Positions 38,144 through 47,968 of a stretch of 64,000 bases of DNA are shown piece by piece (the first letter of the stretch is position 1; the number at the start of each line of letters is the position of its first letter). The notes beneath the pieces are model-generated. The model ran no database searches. It worked only from the letters and a program-made list of their open reading frames with translations, and was not told where the DNA came from. The stretch lies in NCBI RefSeq assembly GCF_000412185.1, contig NZ_ASJA01000017.1, forward strand, positions 1-64,000, read 5' to 3'. The position numbers were made by a program, and so were the translations under genes. Source of the DNA: Euryhalocaulis caribicus (GTDB lineage Bacteria > Pseudomonadota > Alphaproteobacteria > Caulobacterales > Maricaulaceae).

Positions 38144-39961
38144 ATGTGCGGAATTATCGGAATTGTCGGTGACAAGCCGGTCGCAGAGCGGCTTCTGGAC
38201 GGCCTGCGGCGGCTGGAATACCGCGGTTACGATTCCGCCGGGCTGGCCGTACTGGACGACGGCAAGGCCGCGCGCCGGCGCGCCGCCGGCAAGATCAAGG
38301 CGCTGGAATCCGCATTCGAGGCCGATCCCGTCGACGCCCATATCGGCATCGCCCATACGCGCTGGGCCACGCACGGCGCGCCGAATGAGACAAACGCCCA
38401 TCCCCATCGCGCCGGCCGTGTCACAGTCATCCATAACGGCATCATCGAGAATTTTCGGGAGTTGAAGGACGAGCTGCACGCCAAGGGCCGCACTTTCGTC
38501 ACCCAGACCGATTCCGAAGCGGTGGCCGTGCTGGTCGACCAGGCGATGGACGAGGGAATAACGCCCCGCGAAGCCGTGCAGGGCGCGCTGTCGCGGCTGG
38601 AAGGGGCGTTCGCGCTGGTCTTCCTGTTCGATGGCGAGGATGACCTTCTGATCGGCGCCCGGCGCGGCTCTCCGCTGGTGGTGGGGCTGGGCGACGGGGA
38701 AACCTATCTGGGGTCGGACGCCATGGCCGTCGGCCCGCTGACCCGCCGCGTGATCTATCTGAAAGAGGGCGACTGGGCGGTCGCCACGCGCGCCGGCGCA
38801 ACCGTTTATGACGAGGACAATCAGGAAGTGACGCGCCCTGTCGCGCTGCTGGAAGCCAATCAGGCCGTGGCCGCCAAGGGCAATCACCGCCACTTCATGG
38901 AAAAGGAAATCTACGAACAGCCGGAGGTGGTGGCCCGCACCCTCTCGGCCTATGTGAACGAGGACCTGACGATCAGCCTGCGCGACGGTCTGGATTTCTC
39001 ACAATTTAGCCGCGTCCTTATCACGGCCTGCGGCACCGCCAGCTTCGCCGGCGAGATCGCCCGCTACTGGTTCGAGCAGGTGGCGAAACTTCCCGTCGAG
39101 GTCGATATCGCCTCGGAGTTCCGCTACCGCGAACCGGCGCTGGACACGGGCGCGCTGGCCCTGTTCATCAGCCAGTCGGGCGAGACCGCCGATACGCTGG
39201 CCGCCCTGCGCTATTGCAAGGATGCGGGCCTGACCACCGCGGCGCTGGTGAACGTGCCCGAATCCTCCATCGCGCGGGAGGCGGACATCGTCCTGCCAAC
39301 CCTGGCGGGGCCGGAGATCGGGGTTGCCTCCACCAAGGCCTTCACCTGCCAGCTCGCCGCGCTTGCCGCGCTGGCCGTGGCGGCGGGCGCGCAGCGCGGC
39401 GCGCTGTCGAAAGACGAGGCCACCGCCCATGCCCGTTCGCTGATGCACGCGCCGCATTTGATGAACAAGGCGCTGGAGACCGAAACCGATATTCAGGCCA
39501 TGGCGCAGGAACTCTCCCGCGCCCGGGACGTGCTGTATCTGGGCCGCGGCGTCTATTTCCCGCTGGCGCTGGAGGGCGCGCTGAAGCTGAAGGAGATCAG
39601 CTATATTCATGCGGAGGGCTACGCCGCCGGCGAGCTGAAGCACGGCCCCATCGCGCTGATTGAGGACGGCACGCCGGTCATCGTCATCGCCCCGCACGAC
39701 AAGCTGTTCGACAAGACCGCCTCCAACATGCAGGAGGTCGCGGCGCGCGGCGCGCGTCTGGTGCTGATTTCCGATGAAAAGGGCCTGAAGGAAGCGGCCG
39801 ACCTGGAGCCCGCCGGCATCGCCGCGCCAGAGGCCGATCCCCTGATCGCGCCCATCGTCTACGCCGTCCCGGTGCAGCTTCTGGCCTATCACGTGGCTGT
39901 CGAGAAAGGCACCGATGTGGACCAGCCGCGGAACCTCGCCAAGTCGGTAACGGTTGAGTAG
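38144..39961 (+). CDS. glmS: Glutamine--fructose-6-phosphate aminotransferase
   Basis: GlmS makes glucosamine-6-phosphate from fructose-6-phosphate and glutamine. The 605-residue enzyme begins MCGIIGIVGDKPVAERL, whose Cys2 becomes the N-terminal nucleophile of the glutaminase domain, with HTRWATHGAPNETNAHPH. Two SIS domains follow (ITACGTASFAGEIARYWFE and YLGRGVYFPLALEGALKLKEISY), and the tail NLAKSVTVE is diagnostic. AAAGGGA precedes the ATG. No glmS ribozyme is seen in the short leader. Confidence 0.97.
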   Translation: MCGIIGIVGDKPVAERLLDGLRRLEYRGYDSAGLAVLDDGKAARRRAAGKIKALESAFEADPVDAHIGIAHTRWATHGAPNETNAHPHRAGRVTVIHNGIIENFRELKDELHAKGRTFVTQTDSEAVAVLVDQAMDEGITPREAVQGALSRLEGAFALVFLFDGEDDLLIGARRGSPLVVGLGDGETYLGSDAMAVGPLTRRVIYLKEGDWAVATRAGATVYDEDNQEVTRPVALLEANQAVAAKGNHRHFMEKEIYEQPEVVARTLSAYVNEDLTISLRDGLDFSQFSRVLITACGTASFAGEIARYWFEQVAKLPVEVDIASEFRYREPALDTGALALFISQSGETADTLAALRYCKDAGLTTAALVNVPESSIAREADIVLPTLAGPEIGVASTKAFTCQLAALAALAVAAGAQRGALSKDEATAHARSLMHAPHLMNKALETETDIQAMAQELSRARDVLYLGRGVYFPLALEGALKLKEISYIHAEGYAAGELKHGPIALIEDGTPVIVIAPHDKLFDKTASNMQEVAARGARLVLISDEKGLKEAADLEPAGIAAPEADPLIAPIVYAVPVQLLAYHVAVEKGTDVDQPRNLAKSVTVE

Positions 39962-40014
39962 CCCGCCCCGCGCTTTACCCTGTGCCGGACACGGCCCCCA
40001 GCAAGAGTGATGAA

Positions 40015-40896
40015 ATGAAAAAAGTCCGCAAAGCGGTCCTGCCCGTCGCCGGTCTCGGCACGCGCGTCCTGCCCGCCACGAAGTCCATCCCGAAAGAGAT
40101 GCTGCCGGTCTTCGACCGCCCCGCCATCCAGTACGTGGTGGACGAGGCGCTGGAAGCGGGGATCGAGCATCTGGTCTTCGTCACCGGCCGCAACAAGGGC
40201 GCGATCGAGGACTATTTCGACCGCGCCTATGAGCTGGAAACCACGCTCCAGAACAAGGGCAAGGACGACGTGTTGGCGGAACTGGAAGCCTCCATCCCCG
40301 AGCCCGGCTCCATGAGCTTCGTGCGCCAGCAAGCCCCCAAGGGGTTGGGCCATGCCATCTGGTGCGCCCGCGACGTCATAGGGGACGAGCCCTTTGCCAT
40401 CCTGCTGCCGGACGTGCTGGTGAAGGCCGCGCCCTCCTGTCTTGCGCAGATGACCGCCGCTTACGAACAATCGGGCGGCGGCAACGTGATCGCGGTGGAG
40501 GAAGTGGCGCGCGAGGACGTGAACAAATACGGCATCATCGACCCTGAAGGCGGGACCGAGGGCGTCATCAAGATGAAGGGCATGGTGGAAAAGCCGGACG
40601 TCGATTCCGCGCCCTCCAACCTCTCCATTACCGGCCGCTATATCCTGCAGCCGGAAATCTTCAAGCTACTGGCGACGCAGGGGCGCGGCGCGGGCAACGA
40701 AATCCAGCTGACCGACGCGATGGCGCGGCTGATGGAGGAGCAAGCCTTCCACGCCGTGAAATATGAGGGCCGCTCATATGATTGCGGCAACAAGATCGGA
40801 TACCTGACCGCCATCGCGGCCTATGCCCTGAACGATGCCGAATGGGGCGCGGAGGCCCGTCAGGCCTTGGCGGATGCGCTGGACGGCGCGTCCTGA
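40015..40896 (+). CDS. galU: UTP--glucose-1-phosphate uridylyltransferase
   Basis: GalU forms UDP-glucose. The 293-residue product has the nucleotidyltransferase start AVLPVAGLGTRVLPATKSIPKEMLPVFDRPAIQYVVDEA and the later FVRQQAPKGLGHAIWCAR, FAILLPDVLV and EIQLTDAMARLM. The ATG at 40015 gives the usual MKKVRKAV start; an in-frame GTG 11 codons upstream is less likely. Its 3' end overlaps the convergent epimerase gene by 37 bases. With glmM/glmS and the epimerase it supplies envelope sugar nucleotides. Confidence 0.95.
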   Translation: MKKVRKAVLPVAGLGTRVLPATKSIPKEMLPVFDRPAIQYVVDEALEAGIEHLVFVTGRNKGAIEDYFDRAYELETTLQNKGKDDVLAELEASIPEPGSMSFVRQQAPKGLGHAIWCARDVIGDEPFAILLPDVLVKAAPSCLAQMTAAYEQSGGGNVIAVEEVAREDVNKYGIIDPEGGTEGVIKMKGMVEKPDVDSAPSNLSITGRYILQPEIFKLLATQGRGAGNEIQLTDAMARLMEEQAFHAVKYEGRSYDCGNKIGYLTAIAAYALNDAEWGAEARQALADALDGAS

Positions 40897-41858
40897 GCGG
40901 CGCGCCATTCCTTCAGCCAGTCCACGAAACGCGAAACCCCGTCTTCCAGCGCGACCTTGTTTTCGAAGCCGTAAGCCTCGCGGATATGGGTCACATCGGC
41001 GGAGGTGGTCAGCACATCGCCCTTGTGGCGCGGCAGGTCTTCGCGCCGCGCCGGCTTGCCGACGGCTTTTTCCAGCGCGGTTACCAGCTCCAGAACCGGC
41101 CGCGCGTGTGAACCGCCGATATTGAACAGGCGGTGGCGCCCGCTCTCCGGCGCATCTTCCACGACGCGGACCAGCGTATCGATGACATCGTCGATATAGG
41201 TGAAATCGCGCACCATCTCGCCGCCATTGAAAAGATGGATCGGCTCGTCCCGCATCATCGCTTCGGCGAACAGCCAGTAAGCCATGTCCGGCCGGCCCCA
41301 TGGGCCATAAACGGTGAAGAAGCGCAGCCCCGTCTGGGTCAGGCCATAAAGGCTGGAATAGGCGTTGCTCATCAGCTCGCCGGACCGCTTGGTCGCGGCG
41401 TAGAGCGAAGCGGGGTCATCCACCCGGTCCTCTTCGGAGAACGGCGCGGCGTCGCGTTCGCCATAGACGGAACTGGACGAGGCATAGACCAGGTGGCGCA
41501 CGCATTCGGCCCGCCGCGCGGCCTCGATCACCGACAGATGCCCCATCATGTTGGAGCGGCCATAAGCCAGCGGATTTTCCAGCGAATAACGAACCCCCGC
41601 CTGCGCGGCGAGGTGCAGGATCCGCTCGGGCTTCACCGCCTTGACCAGCGCCTCCGTGACCTCCGCATCGGCCAGGTCCAGCTTTTCGAAGGAGAAGGCG
41701 TCAGAACGGCCAAGCTCGGCCAGGCGCGCCTGTTTCAGGGCCGGATCGTAATAATCATTGATGACATCCACGCCTACGACTTCCGCGCCGCGCGCCATCA
41801 GCGCGCGGCAAGCGTGGAAGCCGATAAACCCTGCGGCGCCAGTGACGAGAATTTTCAT
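40860..41858 (-). CDS. NAD-dependent UDP-sugar epimerase (UDP-glucuronate 4-epimerase type)
   Basis: The 332-residue short-chain epimerase has the NAD fold MKILVTGAAGFIGFHACRALMARGAEV, the early DVINDYYDPALKQARL stretch typical of UDP-glucuronate 4-epimerases, the catalytic YASSSSVYG, and Tyr-x3-Lys in YAATKRSGELM, then TGLRFFTVYGPWGRPDM. The likely product is UDP-galacturonate, a common acidic sugar of alphaproteobacterial surface glycans; the assignment to this subgroup rests on the N-terminal pattern. It overlaps galU at the 3' end. Confidence 0.87.
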   Translation of the reverse strand: MKILVTGAAGFIGFHACRALMARGAEVVGVDVINDYYDPALKQARLAELGRSDAFSFEKLDLADAEVTEALVKAVKPERILHLAAQAGVRYSLENPLAYGRSNMMGHLSVIEAARRAECVRHLVYASSSSVYGERDAAPFSEEDRVDDPASLYAATKRSGELMSNAYSSLYGLTQTGLRFFTVYGPWGRPDMAYWLFAEAMMRDEPIHLFNGGEMVRDFTYIDDVIDTLVRVVEDAPESGRHRLFNIGGSHARPVLELVTALEKAVGKPARREDLPRHKGDVLTTSADVTHIREAYGFENKVALEDGVSRFVDWLKEWRAAQDAPSSASAKA

Positions 41859-41945
41859 CTTGCTGCGAGATTTCCTGTCAGGCGCGGCCCTTGCGCCGCG
41901 TGATGGATTGCCGCGCTTGGTAACCGATCCCGCTGAACCTGTCGA

Positions 41946-42776
41946 TCAAGCGGGCGCAATCGGCGACCGCGATCCATAAGCGATGAAATGCGGATTGGCG
42001 AAATCGGAATCCAGCGCCTGCTCGCGCTTGTCATAGCTGAGCGGCTGACCGTCCACCGTGGTCACGCATCCGCCCGCGCTGACCAGCACGGCGTGACCGG
42101 CCGCGGTGTCCCATTCCATCGTGCGGCCCAGCCGCGGATAGACATCGGCCGCGCCTTCCGCCACCAGGCAGAATTTCAGGGACGATCCGGCGGAGACCGT
42201 GTCCGTCACGCCCAGCGCCTTTAGAAAATCGTCCGTCTCCGGGGTGCGGTGGGACCGGCTGGCCACCGCGGTCGGCGGGCTGGCCGGCTGGCGCACGGAC
42301 ATGGGTTTGAGGTCATATTCGCCGGGATTGCGGCAATCGACTTCACCGGTCCTGGCGTGATCGCCACACCCGACATAGAGCTTCTTCGTAGCCGGCGCAT
42401 AGACCACGCCGATCACCGGGGTACGGTCCCGCACCAGGCCGATATTCACCGTAAAATCGCCGCCGCCGCGAATGAATTCCTTGGTGCCGTCCAGCGGATC
42501 GACCAGGAAGAAATCCCCGTCCGTATCGGGAATGCGTCCCGCCTCGACAGACTCCTCGGCAACCACCGGACAGCCGGGCGCGAGCTTGGCCAGCTCTTTC
42601 AGGATATAGGCCTCGGCCCGCTGGTCGGCGATGGTGACCGGCGAGTCGTCGTCCTTGCGCTCGACTTCGAGGGAATTGCCCTCATAGACGTCCAGGATGA
42701 TCCGCCCGGCCTCAAGCGCGATGCGCTCCAGGCCCTTGATCAGGTCGGCGTCACAGATCGAATTTGTGGCCGACAT
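41946..42776 (-). CDS. cysQ: 3'(2'),5'-bisphosphate nucleotidase
   Basis: CysQ hydrolyses PAP, the by-product of PAPS use, to AMP and so prevents inhibition of sulfotransferases. The 276-residue inositol-monophosphatase-like protein shows [12 protein letters not shown], the metal-binding VVAEES and [10 protein letters not shown], and the C-terminal [15 protein letters not shown]. Its start overlaps the end of cysNC by 26 bases, so PAPS synthesis and PAP disposal are coupled in one unit. Confidence 0.95.
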   Translation of the reverse strand: MSATNSICDADLIKGLERIALEAGRIILDVYEGNSLEVERKDDDSPVTIADQRAEAYILKELAKLAPGCPVVAEESVEAGRIPDTDGDFFLVDPLDGTKEFIRGGGDFTVNIGLVRDRTPVIGVVYAPATKKLYVGCGDHARTGEVDCRNPGEYDLKPMSVRQPASPPTAVASRSHRTPETDDFLKALGVTDTVSAGSSLKFCLVAEGAADVYPRLGRTMEWDTAAGHAVLVSAGGCVTTVDGQPLSYDKREQALDSDFANPHFIAYGSRSPIAPA

Positions 42777-44676
42777 AGCCCAGAAGCTCCTCTACGCATT
42801 CCTCGACGCTGCGCTCTGCGGTGCGCAGGGTAAAATCGGCCTCGGCCGGCTCTTCATACGGCGCGGAAACGCCGGTGAAGTCCTTGATCTCGCCCGAACG
42901 CGCCTTCTTGTAGAGGCCCTTGGGATCGCGCTCCTCGCACACTTCCAGCGGGGTCGCGACATAGATCTCGTGGAAGCCCTCGCCCACCGAATCCCGCGCC
43001 CGCTGACGGTCGGAGCGATACGGGGAAATGAAGGATGAGAGCACGATCACGCCAGCGTCGGAGAACAGCGAGGCGACCTCGCCCACGCGGCGAATATTCT
43101 CCGCCCGGTCTTCCGGGGAGAAGCCCAGATTGGCGTTCAGCCCGTAGCGCACATTGTCGCCGTCCAGCACGTAGGTGGAGTAGCCGCGTTCGAACAGCGC
43201 TTTTTCCAGCGCCACGGCGATGGTGGATTTGCCCGCGCCCGAAAGCCCGGTGAACCACAGCACCCCGCCCTTGTGATGGTTGCGGCGTTCGCGCGCCGCG
43301 CGGTCCACATTGGTGGTGACCTTGTAGATATTGGTGGACTTCACGGTGCTCAGCGAGCGCTGATCCGGATAGCCCTCCATGGAGATGATGCCGCCGCCGG
43401 CGATGTCGTAGCCATCGACGATCACAAAGCGCCCGGTGTTCGGATTCTCGGTGAACTCGTCCAGCGCGATCATGCGCTTGCAGCGGATGATCACCTCGCC
43501 AACCTGATTGCGCTCGACCTGTTCGGCTTCGCGGTTGGACAGGTCCCCGGTGTCGACGATGCGCTCAACCGACTCGATCTTGGCGTTCGCCTGCAGCGTG
43601 CCGATCTTGATCTTGTAGGCTTTCTTGACGCTCAGCGGCTCGCGGCCGAGCCAGAAGATGCGCGCCCGGAAGACGTCCGTCTCCACGGGAGGATTATCCA
43701 CCTGGCTCATGATCTGGCCGCGCTCGACGAAGATCTGCTCTTCCAGCGTGATGCCGACGCTCTCGCCCGCGGAGGCCGCGGTCGGGTTCTCGCGGCTGTC
43801 GGGCCAGGTCTCGATGCTCTTGATGCGTGAAGACTTGTTCAGCGGGGAGAACATCACCCGGTCGCCCACGCGCAACTTCCCGGACTCGATCCGTCCGGCG
43901 ATGATGCGGCGGTCGTCAAACTTGTAGACGTCCTGAACCGGCATGCGCAGCGCCTGGTGGGACAGCGGCTCGGGCATCTTGAAGCTGTCGAACGCCTCGA
44001 CCACCGTCGGACCCTTGTACCAGCCCATATTGGCTTTTTCGTCGCCATCGGTGCGCATGGCGATCATGTCGCCCTCGCGCGCGGAAACCGGCACGACGAA
44101 CGTCGCATCGACCCCGACGGAGTTCAGATACTGACGGTACTCGGCCTCGATCTCGTCGAACCGGGCCTGGCTGTAATCCACGCGGTCCATCTTGTTCACC
44201 GCGACCGCCACCTGGCGCACGCCCATCAGGGACAGCAGATAGCCGTGGCGGCGGGACTGCTCCTGCACGCCCTCGCCCGCGTCGATGACCAGCAGCGCCG
44301 CATCGGCCTGCGCCGCGCCGGTGACCATGTTCTTCAGAAACTCGGTATGGCCCGGCGCGTCGATGATCGTGTAGTCGCGCTTTTCGGTGTGGAACCAGAT
44401 CTGCGAGGTGTCGATCGTGATGCCCTGATCACGCTCGGCCTGCATGGCGTCCATCAGGAAGGCCCATTCGAAGGGCATGCCGCGCTTGCGGCACATCTCG
44501 GTGATCGCTTCCATCTTGCCGTCCGGCAGAGAGCCGGTGTCATGGAACAGGCGGCCGACCAGCGTCGATTTGCCGTGATCCACGTGACCCACGATCACGG
44601 TGCGCAGAAGCTCGCGGTTGCGGTCCGCCTCCGCCTGGATTTTAGCGTCTTTGGGCATGGGCATGTCTTTCGTCAT
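42751..44676 (-). CDS. cysNC: Bifunctional sulfate adenylyltransferase subunit 1 / APS kinase
   Basis: This 641-residue fusion has an N-terminal CysN GTPase (about 1-460: GHVDHGKST at 30-38, [12 protein letters not shown]) that drives APS formation with CysD, and a C-terminal APS kinase CysC (about 466-641: GLSGAGKST at 477-485, then [19 protein letters not shown]) that phosphorylates APS to PAPS. The fusion directs sulfate to PAPS, the donor for sulfotransferases. It lies 36 bases after cysD and upstream of cysQ; no sulfite reductase or PAPS reductase gene is present in the window. Confidence 0.97.
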   Translation of the reverse strand: MTKDMPMPKDAKIQAEADRNRELLRTVIVGHVDHGKSTLVGRLFHDTGSLPDGKMEAITEMCRKRGMPFEWAFLMDAMQAERDQGITIDTSQIWFHTEKRDYTIIDAPGHTEFLKNMVTGAAQADAALLVIDAGEGVQEQSRRHGYLLSLMGVRQVAVAVNKMDRVDYSQARFDEIEAEYRQYLNSVGVDATFVVPVSAREGDMIAMRTDGDEKANMGWYKGPTVVEAFDSFKMPEPLSHQALRMPVQDVYKFDDRRIIAGRIESGKLRVGDRVMFSPLNKSSRIKSIETWPDSRENPTAASAGESVGITLEEQIFVERGQIMSQVDNPPVETDVFRARIFWLGREPLSVKKAYKIKIGTLQANAKIESVERIVDTGDLSNREAEQVERNQVGEVIIRCKRMIALDEFTENPNTGRFVIVDGYDIAGGGIISMEGYPDQRSLSTVKSTNIYKVTTNVDRAARERRNHHKGGVLWFTGLSGAGKSTIAVALEKALFERGYSTYVLDGDNVRYGLNANLGFSPEDRAENIRRVGEVASLFSDAGVIVLSSFISPYRSDRQRARDSVGEGFHEIYVATPLEVCEERDPKGLYKKARSGEIKDFTGVSAPYEEPAEADFTLRTAERSVEECVEELLGYVGHKFDL

Positions 44677-44712
44677 CGGACCCGGTGTAAATGGAGAGGG
44701 CGCGCGCCGGCG

Positions 44713-45510
44713 CTAGAGGTAACCGCCTTCGCGGAGACGTTCGAAAGCGTCTTCGGTCTCGTGATCCATGGCGCGGCCGGAGCGTTCGGAAACCTTGGTC
44801 GTGCGCAGTTCCTGGATGATCTCCTCGACCGTCGAGGCGTCGGAATCGACCGGGTTGGTGATGTCCTGATCGCCCAGCGAGCGGTAACGCTTGCCGTTCT
44901 TGGAGAAATACAGGGAGATCAGCGGGATCTCCTCGCGCTTGGTGTATTCCCAGATATCCAGCTCCGTCCAGTGCAGCAGCGGATGGATGCGGATATGCGT
45001 GCCCTCGGGATAATCGGTCTTGTACTGGTCCCAGAATTCCGGCGGCTGATCGCGGAAATCCCAGTTGCCTTCCAGCCCGCGGGGCGAGAACACACGTTCC
45101 TTGGCGCGCATGGACTGCTCGTCCCGGCGGATGCCGGCGACCAGACCGTTGAAGCCATGCTTCTGGGTCGCCATGCGCAGGCCCGCCGTCTTGCGGGCCG
45201 CGGAGCGCGCGGCCGGGCCAAGGCCCTCGCCGTCAATGTCCTCGATCGGCGGACATTCCTCGCGAATGAAGTCCAGACCCCATTCCTCGGCGTAGCGGTC
45301 GCGGAATTCATACATTTCGGGAAATTTCTTGCCCGTATCGACATGCATCACCGGAAACGGGATGTGACCCAGAAACGCCTTCTTGGCCAGCCAGACCATG
45401 ACGTTCGAGTCTTTGCCCAGCGACCACAGCAGGGCCATCTTGTCGATGCGATTGAATGCTTCGCGGAAAATATAGACGCTTTGCGCCTCGAGCCTATCGA
45501 GCCGATCCAT
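44713..45510 (-). CDS. cysD: Sulfate adenylyltransferase subunit 2
   Basis: CysD is the catalytic adenylyltransferase half that forms APS from sulfate and ATP. From the ATG at 45510 (MDRLDRLEAQSVYIFREAF) it has 265 residues, shorter than the roughly 300 of E. coli. The PP-loop is SLGKDS (30-35), followed by FPVMHVDTGKKFPEMYEFRD, GIRRDEQSMRAKERVFSPR and WTELDIWEYTKREEIPLISLYF. It is the first gene of cysD-cysNC-cysQ; a long imperfect dyad lies in its 215-base upstream gap. Confidence 0.95.
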   Translation of the reverse strand: MDRLDRLEAQSVYIFREAFNRIDKMALLWSLGKDSNVMVWLAKKAFLGHIPFPVMHVDTGKKFPEMYEFRDRYAEEWGLDFIREECPPIEDIDGEGLGPAARSAARKTAGLRMATQKHGFNGLVAGIRRDEQSMRAKERVFSPRGLEGNWDFRDQPPEFWDQYKTDYPEGTHIRIHPLLHWTELDIWEYTKREEIPLISLYFSKNGKRYRSLGDQDITNPVDSDASTVEEIIQELRTTKVSERSGRAMDHETEDAFERLREGGYL

Positions 45511-45619
45511 GACTGGCCGTCCGTTCCCTTTAGATTTGGCGTACACGCGAGCCGAAACGGGCGAAATGCTGCGCATCCCGCCCACCGGCGCGCGAACCTA
45601 GCGATACGCCGTCATAGGG

Positions 45620-45668
45620 GCAATCACTAACCAATCATTATTCGCAGCTACGCTGGTTCATTGATTGC
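45620..45668. promoter_or_regulatory. Long imperfect dyad upstream of cysD
   Basis: GCAATCA-ct-AACCA is mirrored by TGGTT-cat-TGATTGC across a 20-base spacer: 12 matching arm positions with an offset of one base between the two blocks. It lies between the divergent cysD and AGE-type genes, 110 bases from the cysD start and 58 from the other. It could be an activator or repressor site, or a leader hairpin. The binding protein is unknown. Confidence 0.45.
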
Positions 45669-45725
45669 ATGGCGGGCGCGGTCTAGAGAAACGGCCCTGA
45701 CGGGATACATCAAAGGGGGACGGCG

Positions 45726-46880
45726 GTGCGGAGTTCTGCCGCGGCCACACGCGCGAAGAACTGGATGATCGACAAGGCGCTTCCGCTATGGCGGGAACGC
45801 GGCGTTGATCCCGCGCGCGGCGGATTTGTCGAACGTCTCACCCTGCAAGGCGAGCCGGACTATCACGCCATCCGGCGCCTGCGCGTACAGGCCCGCCAGA
45901 TCTATGTTTTCTCCCATGCTTCCATCCTTGGATGGGACAGCGGCGGCAAGACGCTGGCGGCGAACGGATTCGACTATCTGGTCGATCGCGGCTGGCGCGC
46001 GGACGGCGAACCCGGCTGGGTTCACCTGCTGACGCCCGAGGGGAAAATCGAAGATCCGCGCCGAGACGCCTATGACCATGCTTTCGTCCTTCTGGCCTGC
46101 GCATGGGCGTACCGCGCCACCGGCGATTCGCAGATTCTGGACGTGGCTGAAGAAACCCTCGCCTATCTGGACGAGGCGATGGGCGCGAAAAATGGCGGCT
46201 GGCTGGAAGGCGCGCCGCACGCCGGCCCGCGCCGCCAGAACCCGCACATGCACGCGCTGGAAGCCTTCCTCGCCCTCTATCAGGCCACGGGCGAACAGCG
46301 CTGGCTGGACCGGGCGCTGGATGTTTTCAAGCTGTTCGAAACGCACTTCATGTGCGGCGATAGCGGCCGCCTGACCGAGTATTTCGAAGATGACTGGCGC
46401 CCCGCCAACGGCGCCCACCGCGACCGGTACGAGCCCGGCCACCACGCCGAGTGGATCTGGCTTCTGCACCGTTACGCTCAGGAAACCGGCGCCGACACCG
46501 CCGACCACGCTGCCGCCCTTTATGACTACGCCGTCAATCGCGGCATGGACCGCCACAGCGGCTTCTTCTGGGACGAAGTGACCGGAACCGGCGAAATCCG
46601 CCGCGCCAGCCGCCGCTGCTGGCCCCAGACGGAGCTTCTGAAAGCCCGGCTGGCGCGTATCGAGGCCGGAGCGAACGGCGAGGCGCGCGAGGAAGCGGAG
46701 GCGACGCTGGACGCCCTGATGGATGTTTATCTGACGCCGCAGCCCGAGGGCGGCTGGATGGACCGGTTCGACGCCAAAGGGCGCCCGGCCGCCGACGCCA
46801 TTCCCGCCAGCACGCTTTACCACCTGATGTGCGCGTTCGCCGAAGCCGACCGGGTTCTGAACGCGAAAGAGGATTCATGA
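45726..46880 (+). CDS. AGE-family sugar epimerase/isomerase (mannose-6-phosphate isomerase candidate)
   Basis: The 384-residue (alpha/alpha)6-barrel protein is of the N-acylglucosamine 2-epimerase family. Conserved features are the RLRVQARQIYVFSHAS arginine/histidine segment, DAYDHAFVLLACAWAY, NPHMHALEAFLALYQATG, PGHHAEWIWLLHRYA and the WPQTELLKA segment. Family members isomerise mannose, glucose or mannose-6-phosphate. Because manC follows in an ATGA overlap, supply of mannose-6-phosphate from fructose-6-phosphate is the likely role. The GTG start follows AAGGGGGA. Confidence 0.88.
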   Translation: MRSSAAATRAKNWMIDKALPLWRERGVDPARGGFVERLTLQGEPDYHAIRRLRVQARQIYVFSHASILGWDSGGKTLAANGFDYLVDRGWRADGEPGWVHLLTPEGKIEDPRRDAYDHAFVLLACAWAYRATGDSQILDVAEETLAYLDEAMGAKNGGWLEGAPHAGPRRQNPHMHALEAFLALYQATGEQRWLDRALDVFKLFETHFMCGDSGRLTEYFEDDWRPANGAHRDRYEPGHHAEWIWLLHRYAQETGADTADHAAALYDYAVNRGMDRHSGFFWDEVTGTGEIRRASRRCWPQTELLKARLARIEAGANGEAREEAEATLDALMDVYLTPQPEGGWMDRFDAKGRPAADAIPASTLYHLMCAFAEADRVLNAKEDS

Positions 46881-47968
46881 CCGACAAGACCGTCGTCACG
46901 CCGGTGATCATGTCCGGCGGGTCGGGCACGCGCCTGTGGCCGATGTCGCGGCAGGCCCGGCCCAAGCAGCTGCGCGCCCTGATGAGCGATCACACGCTGC
47001 TGCAGGAAACCGCCCTGCGCGCTTCCGGCGAGACGGGCGATGTGACGTTCGGCGACCCGATCATCATCTGCAACGCCGCCCATCGCGAGGAAATCGCCGC
47101 GCAGATGGACGCTGTCGGGATCACCCCGGCCGCCATCGTGCTGGAGCCGGTGGGCCGCAACACCGCGCCCTGCGCCGCCGCGGCCGCAGCCCTGATGGCG
47201 GAAACCGGCGAGGACGGCCTGATGCTGCTGCTGCCCGCCGACCATCATATCCGCGACGCGGAAGGCTTCCGCGCCGCCGTGGCGCGCGCGGCCGGCGCGG
47301 CGCGGGACGGCGCGCTGGTCACGTTCGGCATCCGCCCGGACGGGCCGGAGACCGGCTATGGCTATATCCGCCGCGGTGAAAAATCCGGCGCGGTCTATTC
47401 CGTCGACCAGTTTGTCGAGAAACCGGACCGCAAAACCGCCGAACGCTATCTGGAAGAAGGCCTGTATTCCTGGAACGCGGGCATCTTCCTGTTCCGCGCC
47501 GACCGCCTGGCCGAGGAAATGCGCGGCCAGTGCCCGGAGATTCTGGACGCCGCAGCCGCCGCGCTGAAGGCCGCCCTGCGCTCCGACGGCGTGATCGCGC
47601 TGGACCCGGCCATCTTCGCCGACTGCCCGTCCGACTCCATCGACTATGCGGTCATGGAAAAGACCAGCCGCGCGGCCGTCCTGCCCATGGATATCGGCTG
47701 GAGCGATATCGGCTCCTGGTCGGCGCTGTGGGAGCTGGCGGACAAGGACGAAGCCGGCCTCGCCGCCCATTCGGACCGCGTGATCGCCATTGGCGCCAGG
47801 AACAGCTATGTGCGCAGCGACGGTCCGCTGGTCGCCGCGCTGGGCGTGGAGGACCTGATCGTCGTGGCCTCCGGCGACGCCGTGCTGATCGCCCGCCGCG
47901 ACGCGGTTCAGGACGTGAAGAAAGTGGTCGAGGAATTGAAAGACCGCGGCCGCAAGGACCTGGTCTAA
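46877..47968 (+). CDS. manC: Mannose-1-phosphate guanylyltransferase
   Basis: ManC makes GDP-mannose. The 363-residue protein contains the pyrophosphorylase signature MSGGSGTRLWPMSRQARPKQ, EPVGRNTAPCAAAAA, LLPADHHI and FVEKPD, and ends soon after the nucleotidyltransferase domain, so the C-terminal isomerase half of the bifunctional form is missing; the AGE-family gene just upstream may supply it. The ATG (46877) follows AGAGGA and overlaps the previous stop. The end overlaps the rfbD stop by 4 bases. Confidence 0.95.
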   Translation: MTDKTVVTPVIMSGGSGTRLWPMSRQARPKQLRALMSDHTLLQETALRASGETGDVTFGDPIIICNAAHREEIAAQMDAVGITPAAIVLEPVGRNTAPCAAAAAALMAETGEDGLMLLLPADHHIRDAEGFRAAVARAAGAARDGALVTFGIRPDGPETGYGYIRRGEKSGAVYSVDQFVEKPDRKTAERYLEEGLYSWNAGIFLFRADRLAEEMRGQCPEILDAAAAALKAALRSDGVIALDPAIFADCPSDSIDYAVMEKTSRAAVLPMDIGWSDIGSWSALWELADKDEAGLAAHSDRVIAIGARNSYVRSDGPLVAALGVEDLIVVASGDAVLIARRDAVQDVKKVVEELKDRGRKDLV

